A stretch of 11,195 nt of DNA from JBFMAP01 sp964632135 (GTDB lineage: Archaea > Micrarchaeota > Micrarchaeia > Burarchaeales > JBFMAP01), in the NCBI GenBank assembly GCA_964632135.1, contig CAZWEI010000040.1, positions 1 to 11,195 of the forward strand, in the 5' to 3' direction. Below, in pieces: positions 1 through 5,523 of the stretch. Under the pieces are notes generated by a model that was not told where the DNA came from, searched no databases, and worked only from the letters and a program-made list of their open reading frames with translations. Position 1 is the stretch's first letter; every line of letters starts with the position of its first letter. The position numbers and the translations under genes are program-made.

Positions 1-1121
1 GCAGGCACGGGATTAAGGCTGGCGAGCCGGTAGTCGATTACGCGGAGATGAGGAAGCGCGCGCATTCAGTGGCGCAGATGTCCGCGAAAGGAGTCGAACT
101 TTTGTTGAAGAAGAACGGCGTTGATGTTTTTAAGGGGCGCGGGAAACTCGAGTCGGCTGGTTCGGTCCGTGTCGGCGGGGAAACACTGCACGCAGAGAAT
201 ATCGTGCTCGCGACCGGCAGCGCACCGATCGAACTGCCGGGCATCCCATTTTCAGAAAAGGTCCTCTCGAGCGAGAGTCTGCTGAAACTCGAGGAACTCC
301 CGCGCTCGCTTCTCGTTGTCGGCGGGGGGTACGTTGGCGTGGAGTACGCGTGCATTTTCAATTCTCTTGGTTGCAAGGTGACTATTGTTGAGATGAGGGA
401 CCAGATTCTCCCAAACATTGATGCAGAACTGACCGCCATACTGCAGAGGAGCATGAAGCGCGATGGGATTGAAATTAAATTAGGCGCGAAACTTGAAAGA
501 GTGACAGAGCGGGGAGCAATTGTGAACGGCGAGGAAATCGAAGCCGAGAAAATACTGGTTTCGGTGGGGCGAATGCCGAGTTTTGATAAAAAGGAAATGG
601 AGCGCGCGGGAGTTAAGTGCGAGCGCGGGATAGTCGTTGGTGATGCGATGAGGACGGGTGCGAAAAACATATACGCGGTTGGCGACGTTGTTGGAAAGAT
701 GATGCTCGCGCACGTGGCGAGCGCGGAGGGCGTTGTGGCTGCAGATAACATAATGGGAAAAAATAAGAGGATGGATTATTCCTGCATTCCTTCCTGCGTG
801 TTCTCATTTCCGGAAATTGCTATCGTGGGCTCGAGCGAGCCCTCGCTGAAGGTCGGGAGGTTTCCTTTCGCGGCGAGCGGGAAGGCGAGGGCGATGGGCG
901 AGACAGAGGGAATGGTAAAAGTGTATGCAAAGGATGGAATTATCGCTGGCGCGGGAATCATCGGCCCGCGCGCAAGCGATTTGATTGGCGAGGCGTGCGT
1001 GGCCGTGAGGAATAAAATGAAACTGAGCGAAATAACTGAAACGATTCATCCTCATCCTGTTCTCTCTGAGGCGTTTGTTGAGGCGTGCCTGGACGCGAGA
1101 GGGGAAGCGCTACAAATTTAG
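1..1121 (+). CDS. lpd: dihydrolipoamide dehydrogenase (E3), 5' partial
   Basis: FAD/NAD-dependent flavoprotein disulfide reductase that re-oxidises the dihydrolipoyl group of 2-oxoacid dehydrogenase or glycine-cleavage complexes with NAD+. The frame is open from base 3 (372 codons), so the gene starts before the window. About 90 N-terminal residues are missing, including the first GxGxxG of the FAD site and the redox CxxxxC, so the enzyme class rests on the rest. Visible are ATGSAP, the NAD-binding VVGGGYVGVEYA (about bases 312-350), the second FAD motif IYAVGDVVG (about 669-695), and the C-terminal dimer domain with HPHPVLSEAF (about 1047-1076) holding the catalytic His-Glu pair. The loop after PEIAIVGSSEP is about ten residues shorter than in typical E3 proteins, which carry a helix there before the VGxFPF strand. 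Related reductases (mercuric reductase, soluble transhydrogenase) are less likely because of the HPHPxLSE ending. The next gene follows after 10 bp. Confidence 0.9.
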   Translation, partial: RHGIKAGEPVVDYAEMRKRAHSVAQMSAKGVELLLKKNGVDVFKGRGKLESAGSVRVGGETLHAENIVLATGSAPIELPGIPFSEKVLSSESLLKLEELPRSLLVVGGGYVGVEYACIFNSLGCKVTIVEMRDQILPNIDAELTAILQRSMKRDGIEIKLGAKLERVTERGAIVNGEEIEAEKILVSVGRMPSFDKKEMERAGVKCERGIVVGDAMRTGAKNIYAVGDVVGKMMLAHVASAEGVVAADNIMGKNKRMDYSCIPSCVFSFPEIAIVGSSEPSLKVGRFPFAASGKARAMGETEGMVKVYAKDGIIAGAGIIGPRASDLIGEACVAVRNKMKLSEITETIHPHPVLSEAFVEACLDARGEALQI

Positions 1122-1131
1122 AGGTGATGAG
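1122..1131 (+). promoter_or_regulatory. strong Shine-Dalgarno that fixes the start of the 201-aa gene
   Basis: AGGTGATGAG directly precedes the ATG at 1132 and matches the archaeal anti-SD complement GGAGGTGAT. It lies just after the lpd stop (1119-1121). It favours the ATG at 1132 over the upstream in-frame ATG at 1075, which would overlap lpd by 47 bp. Confidence 0.75.
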
Positions 1132-1737
1132 ATGGTGTTTGTTTTTCAGATTGCCGTGAAAGAGGCGCCAAAGGAAGGCGCTAAAGATGAAAAGATGGTG
1201 ACGGTAATTGTAAGGGCGGAGTTTGCAAATTTCTTAAAACCGTACATGAAAGACGAGAAGAACATCGGGAGGATGGTTTTTGATATTGAAAGCCTTAACG
1301 CTAGATTTGTGGGGGAATTCAATGATTTGCAAAAGAAGTTTGATGAATACGAGAAGAGAGGGAAAGAGGATGCTAAAAAAGAAGCCAGACTCGTGGCAGA
1401 ATTTGTAAGCATAGGGGCGAGATACAGAAAGAGGATAAGAGGGATAATTGATGGTTATGTGAAGCCAAGCGCGGAATCGATGGAAAAGCCACGTTCGGTC
1501 ATTGGAAAAAGTCTATCTCATTTGGATAAAGCGGTTCGCATAGGCTCGGTCGAGGATTTGATGAAGTTCACTCCGGTCGGATACGTGTCCACAGTAAAAG
1601 AAATTGCTGAGAGCGTACTGGGAATAGCCTCGGGGGGTTTGTTCATACTTACATTAAACAAAGAGACCAAAAAATTAATCTACGACGCTTTTGTGGAGGA
1701 GGGAATCGTAGCGTCCCCGCCAAAGAAAATAAAGTGA
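1132..1737 (+). CDS. uncharacterised 201-aa protein
   Basis: I do not recognise a family. The start at 1132 is chosen for its near-perfect Shine-Dalgarno; an in-frame ATG at 1075 lies inside lpd. The protein has no Cys or Trp and no signal peptide. An N-terminal part with beta character (FVFQIAVKEAP, KMVTVIVRAEF) leads into a long charged helix, about residues 60-105, rich in Lys/Glu (LQKKFDEYEKRGKEDAKKEA) and likely coiled coil. A C-terminal part follows with one mildly hydrophobic stretch (VLGIASGGLFILTLN, about residues 163-177) that is too short and mixed for a confident membrane helix. It ends in a basic PPKKIK tail. It lies 10 bp downstream of lpd and is probably co-transcribed with it, but its AT-richer third codon positions differ from lpd, so a functional link is not established. 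Confidence 0.75.
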   Translation: MVFVFQIAVKEAPKEGAKDEKMVTVIVRAEFANFLKPYMKDEKNIGRMVFDIESLNARFVGEFNDLQKKFDEYEKRGKEDAKKEARLVAEFVSIGARYRKRIRGIIDGYVKPSAESMEKPRSVIGKSLSHLDKAVRIGSVEDLMKFTPVGYVSTVKEIAESVLGIASGGLFILTLNKETKKLIYDAFVEEGIVASPPKKIK

Positions 1738-1765
1738 GGTTATGCACGCGCGAAGAAATAAGACA

Positions 1766-1776
1766 AAATATAAAAG
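1766..1776 (+). promoter_or_regulatory. TATA-box-like promoter element
   Basis: AAATATAAAAG fits the archaeal TATA consensus. Transcription would begin near 1796, about 25 bp before the ATG of the 39-aa gene. It lies in the 84-bp gap after the 201-aa gene. Confidence 0.45.
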
Positions 1777-1821
1777 AGTTGCGCGCGTTTATTAAGAGGC
1801 AAAACGGCCTGGTCGAATTCG

Positions 1822-1941
1822 ATGAAACACGATGAAAATTCGTTCGGGTTCAAGGCGGAGAAAAGGGCGGAAAAGAAGAGGGAGCGCGCGTACCAGGCGT
1901 TCGGAAGAAGGCAGAAAGTGAAAGTTCGAAAAAAGAAATAG
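1822..1941 (+). CDS. small basic 39-aa protein
   Basis: A short frame reading MKHDENSFGF followed by a helix of alternating acidic and basic residues (KAEKRAEKKRERAYQAFGRR) and a VKVRKKK end. The codons end mostly in G/C (GCG, AGG, GAG, CGC), as in the surrounding genes, which supports translation of this frame. A TATA-like box lies about 50 bp upstream and the next gene starts 22 bp downstream, so the two may form a small operon. No clear Shine-Dalgarno is visible. The charge suggests nucleic-acid or ribosome association, but this is only an inference; it does not resemble ribosomal protein L41e. A 29-codon frame starting at 1832 overlaps it and is less convincing. Confidence 0.5.
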   Translation: MKHDENSFGFKAEKRAEKKRERAYQAFGRRQKVKVRKKK

Positions 1942-1963
1942 AAGAGGTTAAAGAGGTGCTTGA

Positions 1964-2281
1964 ATGGAGACAAGAGTTTATGGGTGCGATTCCAAGGAGA
2001 TAAAACAACTGAACGCGGTGCTTACGAAGGATCCGTATGTGAAGCCGAGCTTCGCAATGCAGGGGTATAAATTGAAGGATGGAAAAATGATTGGCGGAGA
2101 GGCTGGAAAACAATACTTGTACATACGCGCGGAGCCGGATTTCTTCAAGTTCGCAGAGGAGCAGATGAAAGCAGTCCCATCAGTTAAGCGCGCGGAAAAG
2201 CCCCTCGAGGAAAAACTAATCAAGGCAATCGATGAGGCGGACGGCGCGGCTGAGGCTGGATTGGGAAGCATTTTCGGTTAG
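1964..2281 (+). CDS. uncharacterised 105-aa protein
   Basis: I do not recognise a family. The start is supported by AAAGAGGTGCTTGAATG, with an AGAGGTG Shine-Dalgarno about seven bases upstream. The protein is soluble, with one Cys (residue 8). A central patch with beta character (YKLKDGKMIGG, QYLYIRAE, about residues 45-73) leads into amphipathic helices (DFFKFAEEQMKAV; PLEEKLIKAIDEADGAAE). The tail is glycine-rich and hydrophobic (GLGSIFG). The order of strands then helices suggests a compact single domain. It follows the 39-aa gene by 22 bp on the same strand and is probably co-transcribed. Its role is unknown. Confidence 0.8.
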   Translation: METRVYGCDSKEIKQLNAVLTKDPYVKPSFAMQGYKLKDGKMIGGEAGKQYLYIRAEPDFFKFAEEQMKAVPSVKRAEKPLEEKLIKAIDEADGAAEAGLGSIFG

Positions 2282-2289
2282 CTTGCTGA

Positions 2290-2298
2290 TTTAAATAA
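2290..2298 (+). promoter_or_regulatory. TATA-box-like promoter for the small-gene unit
   Basis: TTTAAATAA lies nine bases after the stop of the 105-aa gene. A transcript would begin near 2318, just before the AGGATGAT preceding the ATG at 2331. Confidence 0.5.
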
Positions 2299-2326
2299 TG
2301 CGCGTGCATCATATTTCAGGATGATG

Positions 2327-2343
2327 ACTCATGCGTAATGAGT
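2327..2343 (+). repeat. small inverted repeat over the 34-codon ORF start
   Basis: ACTCAT (2327-2332) pairs perfectly with ATGAGT (2338-2343) around the 5-nt loop GCGTA. The ATG at 2331 straddles the left arm, so the hairpin could be an operator or could mask translation initiation. A stem this short may arise by chance. Confidence 0.3.
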
Positions 2344-2435
2344 ATGCAGAAATGCATGCAATGAATAGGATCTTGAGTTCTGACTTAGCGTTTGTGTATT
2401 ACTGTTTGTGTGAGGAGTTGGATTTATGGGAATGA
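2331..2435 (+). CDS. possible 34-aa leader ORF coupled to the 51-aa gene
   Basis: Open frame MRNEYAEMHAMNRILSSDLA and onward, ending at TGA 2433-2435. Its stop overlaps an ATG at 2432 as ATGA, which is in frame with the next gene; such overlaps are typical of translational coupling. AGGATGAT lies six bases upstream of the start, and a TATA-like box lies at the right distance for a short leader. The codons RILSS fall in a 22-bp segment that recurs at 2595-2616, where the same residues would be encoded. The peptide is acidic and probably helical, with no recognised family. It may be a chance ORF in the leader of the 51-aa gene. Confidence 0.3.
   Translation: MRNEYAEMHAMNRILSSDLAFVYYCLCEELDLWE
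2361..2382 (+). repeat. left copy of 22-bp direct repeat
   Basis: Matches 2595-2616 at 20 of 22 positions; the last 16 bases (starting AGGATCTTGAG) are identical. It lies about 44 bp before the 51-aa gene. With the 39-bp repeat it marks the ends of an apparent tandem duplication. Confidence 0.8.
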
Positions 2436-2581
2436 GCAAAAAGGACCTCTCGCGGCACAAGATGAACGTGAGAATAAGACTGGAAGAGCTCGAGAAAAAA
2501 TCCAGGAACGACCCCCTGAAAAGGGACACCGCGCTCTGGGAGGAAATCGAGCAGTTGAAGAGAAAGATTGCGGAGCAGTAG
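2426..2581 (+). CDS. small charged helical 51-aa protein
   Basis: The frame starts MGMSKKDLSR and continues through a highly charged, leucine-spaced sequence (RIRLEELEKKSRNDP; DTALWEEIEQLKRKIAEQ), consistent with a two-helix coiled-coil hairpin broken at NDP (residues 28-30). A TGAGGAG Shine-Dalgarno about eight bases upstream favours the ATG at 2426. The ATG at 2432 (49 aa) overlaps the stop of the possible leader ORF and is an alternative start. The last 13 codons (2543-2581) recur at 3179-3217 with one change, Leu to Ser, as a remnant beyond the toxin-antitoxin cassette. The function is unknown; small coiled-coil proteins of this type often act as adaptors, but nothing here proves that. 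Confidence 0.6.
   Translation: MGMSKKDLSRHKMNVRIRLEELEKKSRNDPLKRDTALWEEIEQLKRKIAEQ
2543..2581 (+). repeat. left copy of 39-bp direct repeat (3' end of the 51-aa gene)
   Basis: Identical to 3179-3217 at 38 of 39 positions. The only difference is T2556 versus C3192. It covers exactly the last 12 sense codons plus the stop. Confidence 0.95.
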
Positions 2582-2594
2582 AGAAACGCGCGCG

Positions 2595-2616
2595 ATGATG
2601 AGGATCTTGAGTTCTG
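2595..2616 (+). repeat. right copy of 22-bp direct repeat
   Basis: Second copy of 2361-2382, 20 of 22 identical. It lies 13 bp after the 51-aa gene stop and just before the toxin 3' end. Similarity stops at 2617, which places the left cassette junction between 2617 and 2636. Confidence 0.8.
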
Positions 2617-2635
2617 GCGAACGGCACAACGTCCG

Positions 2636-2887
2636 CTATTTGTATATGTTCTTTCTATGGCCCAGGGTCACAACGGAAATGCTCTCTTTAGAAGGCGAAA
2701 TGCGCGCTATGAGCCTGTAGTCGCCTATGCGGAGCTTCCACTCGCCTCTGCCAGTAAGGCGCTTGAAGAAATGCGCGGGGTTTTTCGCGGCTTCGTCCAG
2801 CTTTTTCACCAGCCGTTTGGCATCGTTATGGCTGAGTCCGTAAAGCTGGCGGACCGCCTCCTCGGACCATTCAATTTTGAACGCCAC
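2636..2887 (-). CDS. RelE/ParE-family toxin
   Basis: An 83-aa protein of the RelE/ParE superfamily, whose RelE-type members are ribosome-dependent mRNA nucleases. The fold signature is clear: KIEWSEEAVRQL at the N-terminus, a Lys-rich helix with NPAHFFKRL, then GRGEWKLRIGDYRLIARI, and the closing TLGHRKNIYK. Basic and aromatic residues in the usual active-site places are Arg53, Arg58, Arg78 and Tyr82; family knowledge, not this sequence, links such residues to mRNA cleavage. It starts with GTG one base after the antitoxin stop, so translation is probably coupled. The length matches archaeal RelE proteins. ParE-like gyrase poisoning is less likely given the C-terminal HRKxIY, but it is not excluded. 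The cassette sits inside a duplicated small-gene unit. Confidence 0.88.
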   Translation of the reverse strand: MAFKIEWSEEAVRQLYGLSHNDAKRLVKKLDEAAKNPAHFFKRLTGRGEWKLRIGDYRLIARISPSKESISVVTLGHRKNIYK

Positions 2888-2888
2888 G

Positions 2889-3128
2889 CTACAACCCGAG
2901 CCTTCTTTTCACTTCGGTGTGGGAGACAACTCGCCCCCGTTTCAAATCATCATGCGCGCGCATCCAGCTTGTGCGGAACTCGGGCGTGTACTCGCCCTCT
3001 TCATCGCTAGAGGGCACGAGGCGCAGAAGCTTGTTTATCAGCTCGTCGTAGGTTTCGCGCGCGTATTCCTTAAGCGCGGCGAGCTCCGCTGCTGTCTCGC
3101 TGCTCAGCCGTACGGTTGTATATCCCAT
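2889..3128 (-). CDS. ribbon-helix-helix antitoxin of the RelE pair
   Basis: A 79-aa antitoxin, encoded upstream of the toxin with a 1-bp gap. Residues 3-37 (YTTVRLSSETAAELAALKEY and the following helix with TYDELINKLL) match the CopG/RHH pattern of one short strand followed by two helices; such dimers bind operator DNA through the strand. An acidic linker (SSDEEGEYTPE, residues 40-50) leads to a C-terminal toxin-binding segment ending GRVVSHTEVKRRLGL, as in many RelB/ParD-type antitoxins. A TATA-like box lies 31-39 bp upstream, and two tandem 9-bp repeats lie between it and the start, which suggests autorepression. There is no clear Shine-Dalgarno, consistent with a very short leader. Confidence 0.82.
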   Translation of the reverse strand: MGYTTVRLSSETAAELAALKEYARETYDELINKLLRLVPSSDEEGEYTPEFRTSWMRAHDDLKRGRVVSHTEVKRRLGL

Positions 3129-3133
3129 TATAT

Positions 3134-3153
3134 CACGTTATATTCATGTTATA
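3134..3153. promoter_or_regulatory. candidate antitoxin operator: two 9-bp direct repeats
   Basis: CACGTTATA (3134-3142) and CATGTTATA (3145-3153) match at 8 of 9 bases and are spaced 11 bp start to start, about one helical turn. They lie between the TATA box and the antitoxin start, where a bound RHH dimer pair would block transcription. Confidence 0.45.
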
Positions 3154-3158
3154 AACAG

Positions 3159-3167
3159 ATATAAAAA
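3159..3167 (-). promoter_or_regulatory. TATA box of the toxin-antitoxin operon
   Basis: On the - strand this reads TTTTTATAT. A start site about 25 bp downstream would fall near 3138, giving a leader of roughly ten bases before the antitoxin ATG at 3128. Confidence 0.55.
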
Positions 3168-3178
3168 CCTATCGTCTT

Positions 3179-3217
3179 GAAATCGAGCAGTCGAAGAGAA
3201 AGATTGCGGAGCAGTAG
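3179..3217 (+). pseudogene. remnant 3' end of a second copy of the 51-aa gene
   Basis: The 39 bases repeat the last 13 codons of the 51-aa gene, including the stop, with one missense change (EIEQSKRKIAEQ instead of EIEQLKRKIAEQ). There is no start or upstream coding part, because the preceding DNA is the antitoxin promoter. It is read as the surviving tail of a duplicated gene whose body was replaced by, or lost to, the toxin-antitoxin cassette. Confidence 0.7.
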
Positions 3218-3223
3218 GGAGAA

Positions 3224-4816
3224 CTAACTAATTTTCTGCTTCAGGTTCGTGAGGCTGCCCCACGCTATCCGCCTCTCTTTGTCGCATGCGAGGTGGACGT
3301 CGCCTGTAAGCACAAGAGGGTGTTCGCCAGTAAGACTCCTCTCAAGCCCGCCGAGTTTCAGCCGCTCTACCGGGATGAAAAGAATGTTCAGGTCCCGGCA
3401 GAGTTGCTCGAAGTGCTCGCACGATGGCTCTTTGTGTAAGCTGCCTCTCCAACCCTCGTCGCCCAAAATTTGGTATTCGAGCACGGCGGACGCATTGCTG
3501 AAGTAAGTGCCGCTCAAACTGGTTAGATTGGTTCCTGTGAGGGCATCCTGGGGAAGCACGAACACGAAATCCTTTTTTTCCCTGTTTATCTCTGCCATCT
3601 GCTCCATTGCCGTTTTACTTTTGAATGCCTCCCTGGAGAATAAATAAATCGTCTTGGTGCGCTTGACCTCCCCGTGACCATAAAAGTCGCTGTTGGATAC
3701 AAACTGAACATCCTTGGGCGAGGGGGGGATTTGGTGCATGGGAGGATAATCGGCAACCTGAACAACGAACCACCTGAGCCTATTTTTGAAAGAGGAGCAG
3801 ACCAACTCGAGATATATTGGTCCTCCGTTTTCATTTTCTATCTTTGGAATATTCTTGATTAACCATTTCAAAAGGGATTTCCCGTGAGTATCCACGCTCT
3901 TGCCTGCGAGAGGATATGCCTCTGAAAGTATATTACTCAGCAATGCCCATTTGCTGTCATCAAGTTTGATTTCTTCTGAGAGAGTTAGATTGAATCCGGT
4001 TACGTTGGTGCCGACCCATGAGCAGTACACGCCCTTCGCTCTCTTCTTCTCGAATATCGTTTCTATTGGAACGCCATTTTCAACTATGATTGTCCTGCCT
4101 GAAAGAGCGCCCTTTCCCATCCCGTATTCAAACCTCACGATTCCGTTTCCTGGAGTTCCTTTGAAAAGCGTGCTCTTTATTACGCCGCTCATGAAAGGCA
4201 TCAGCACTCCCCTGTTTTTTGCTGGCTGGCCCACGAACTGCGATAGAAATACGCTCATGCCCGAACGGACATCGCCGCACGCCTCACTGAACGCTTTTGC
4301 GGTATCTGAAAAATAACTTTTGATTACCTGGAAAAGTCTTCTTGAAAATTCCTCCGGCCGCGTACTCTGGTCCTTGCGTATTCCCTCCCGGTTGGGAAAT
4401 GGAACTGAGTCATAAACGCCCCTTCCAAGAGAGTCGCCAGGCGCATCCGAGCGGACGTATATCGCTCTCCCCTCGAAAGTATTCTCGACTAACGGCCATA
4501 TCTCCTTTTTGCACCATTTATCAAAAGCCTCTCTGCTCAACTCACCCTCTGGCAAAGAATTTCCTTTCCATCCTTCTCTCGAACCTGTGCTGGCTATGCC
4601 TTCGGCGAGAACATCTGCCTTGAGAACGAGATTTCTTCTTGGGAAAAGCAGTCCGACTTTCTCGAGCATTTTTGATTTTCTGATTATGTCGCCGCTTTTC
4701 TTCCCCTCGGGGCCTGTCCCGAAAACAGTTATGTTGGCAATACCTGGGCCAAGCCCGTACTCTCGAATCAATTTCTTTGCTCTACCGGGCGTGCGGTAGA
4801 ATTGGAACTCGGTCAT
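3224..4816 (-). CDS. divergent PPDK/PEP-synthase-like protein (ATP-grasp plus phosphohistidine-like domain)
   Basis: A 530-aa protein that I relate, by pattern only, to the pyruvate-phosphate dikinase / PEP synthase / rifampin phosphotransferase group. Residues 119-140 (IYVRSDAPGDSLGRGVYDS) resemble the VRSSAxxED...SFAG nucleotide loop. Residues 187-209 resemble the xxVQxMV...GVxF strand pair, and 225-241 (IVRFEYGMGKGALSGR) the GLGExVVSG segment. Residues 332-358 (YLELV...LRWFVVQVADYP) resemble the closing DIEW...LQxRP. Residues 417-483 (FVFVLPQDALTGTN; SCEHFEQLCRDLNILFI) look like the swivelling domain, with His468 where those enzymes carry the phosphorylated His, although the TxGGxxSHAAIxAR motif is not kept. 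The C-terminal PEP/pyruvate barrel is absent. The substrate is unknown. A TATA box 26 bp upstream implies a leaderless mRNA. Confidence 0.6.
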   Translation of the reverse strand: MTEFQFYRTPGRAKKLIREYGLGPGIANITVFGTGPEGKKSGDIIRKSKMLEKVGLLFPRRNLVLKADVLAEGIASTGSREGWKGNSLPEGELSREAFDKWCKKEIWPLVENTFEGRAIYVRSDAPGDSLGRGVYDSVPFPNREGIRKDQSTRPEEFSRRLFQVIKSYFSDTAKAFSEACGDVRSGMSVFLSQFVGQPAKNRGVLMPFMSGVIKSTLFKGTPGNGIVRFEYGMGKGALSGRTIIVENGVPIETIFEKKRAKGVYCSWVGTNVTGFNLTLSEEIKLDDSKWALLSNILSEAYPLAGKSVDTHGKSLLKWLIKNIPKIENENGGPIYLELVCSSFKNRLRWFVVQVADYPPMHQIPPSPKDVQFVSNSDFYGHGEVKRTKTIYLFSREAFKSKTAMEQMAEINREKKDFVFVLPQDALTGTNLTSLSGTYFSNASAVLEYQILGDEGWRGSLHKEPSCEHFEQLCRDLNILFIPVERLKLGGLERSLTGEHPLVLTGDVHLACDKERRIAWGSLTNLKQKIS

Positions 4817-4836
4817 ACGTATATTGCGGCTCTCAA

Positions 4837-4846
4837 ATATATAAAA
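4837..4846 (-). promoter_or_regulatory. TATA box of the PPDK-like gene
   Basis: Reads TTTTATATAT on the - strand. Its centre is about 26 bp from the ATG at 4816, so the predicted start site coincides with the start codon, and no Shine-Dalgarno is present: a leaderless transcript. Confidence 0.6.
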
Positions 4847-4868
4847 TTAACAAAAAGAGTTGCTACAC

Positions 4869-5519
4869 CTACTTTTTTCTTCCTGCGGCGTAGCAGAGAA
4901 GGGCCGCGACGATGAAGAAGGGAAGGCAGCCCTTCGAGGGGGTTTCGTCTGTTGAGGCGTTTGAGGTCGTTTCGTTTCCGCTCGTCTCGCTTGTTTTGTT
5001 TGCGATTGCGGGCTTGGGCGGCGGGGGCATTTTCTTCAACTTGAATGTGTGCTCCGCGACGTAGGACTTCTGCGCGGTGTCAGGCTCGGGTTCGGGCGGG
5101 ATGCCCGTGCTACCTGCTATCTCAACGTCGGCGCCCCACGCGGAAGTGTCTTTCCCCTGGAGGACGTTGTTCCAGTACTGCTCGCTCGTGATCGCGAGTT
5201 CGTCGGCGCTCTCGTAATAGCCGGCAGCGGTTGCCTTGATGCGCGCTGTCACGGCGTATTCGGCGGGCGGCATTCCGAGGTTTATTTCCTCATTGGAAGC
5301 GGTGACTGGCGCGGTGTATTCGTAATTTTTCGCCTGGTTGGGCGCGGCGTACTCGATGCGAACCGAGAGGTTGCCTGGAACGAAGGCGCCGGTGTCCTTG
5401 TCAATGATGTTTATTTTCATGAGCGAACCCTTTGGGGGCGGAGTGGAGCCGCTGTATTGGAAACCATAGGAAAGCGCGAACAGCGCGAATAACACGATTG
5501 CGAAAATTTTGTTTTTCAT
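4869..5519 (-). CDS. secreted, C-terminally anchored surface protein
   Basis: A 216-aa protein. Residues 1-19 form a signal peptide (MKNKIFAIVLFALFALSYGF). Residues 32-165 look like a beta-rich domain of the prealbumin/carboxypeptidase-regulatory type (MKINIIDKDTGAFVPGNLSV; AEYAVTARIKATAAGYYES), followed by a proline-rich stretch (KKMPPPPKP) and a Thr/Ser/Asn-rich stalk (about 173-195) with NxT/NxS sequons. The end is CLPFFIVAALLCYAAGRKK: one Cys-Pro, a short hydrophobic span and a basic tail. This resembles archaeal CTERM sorting signals (CGP-CTERM-like in layout), so processing and lipid anchoring are possible, or it is simply a C-terminal membrane helix. It starts four bases after the metalloprotease stop and is probably co-transcribed, perhaps as a partner or anchor. 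The binding target is unknown. Confidence 0.75.
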   Translation of the reverse strand: MKNKIFAIVLFALFALSYGFQYSGSTPPPKGSLMKINIIDKDTGAFVPGNLSVRIEYAAPNQAKNYEYTAPVTASNEEINLGMPPAEYAVTARIKATAAGYYESADELAITSEQYWNNVLQGKDTSAWGADVEIAGSTGIPPEPEPDTAQKSYVAEHTFKLKKMPPPPKPAIANKTSETSGNETTSNASTDETPSKGCLPFFIVAALLCYAAGRKK

Positions 5520-5523
5520 CTTA

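Noticed and set aside
38..751. Long antisense ORF (237 codons) opposite lpd
   Set aside because: It lies wholly over a gene with clear E3 motifs; the product is Ser/Thr/Pro-rich low-complexity, as expected of a shadow frame in GC-biased DNA.
1742..1795. 17-codon ORF directly after the 201-aa gene
   Set aside because: Very short, no motif, and it contains the TATA-like element of the next gene.
1832..1921. 29-codon very basic ORF overlapping the 39-aa gene, considered as ribosomal protein L41e
   Set aside because: It lacks the Trp and Leu-Lys-Arg pattern of L41e, and the overlapping longer frame has codon use closer to the neighbours.
2657..3164. + strand ORFs over the toxin and antitoxin
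   Set aside because: They are antisense to two well-recognised TA genes and span both without domain features.
2361..3217. Repeats around the TA pair read as a CRISPR array or insertion sequence
   Set aside because: Only two copies of each repeat, with unequal intervening DNA; no transposase and no terminal inverted repeats.
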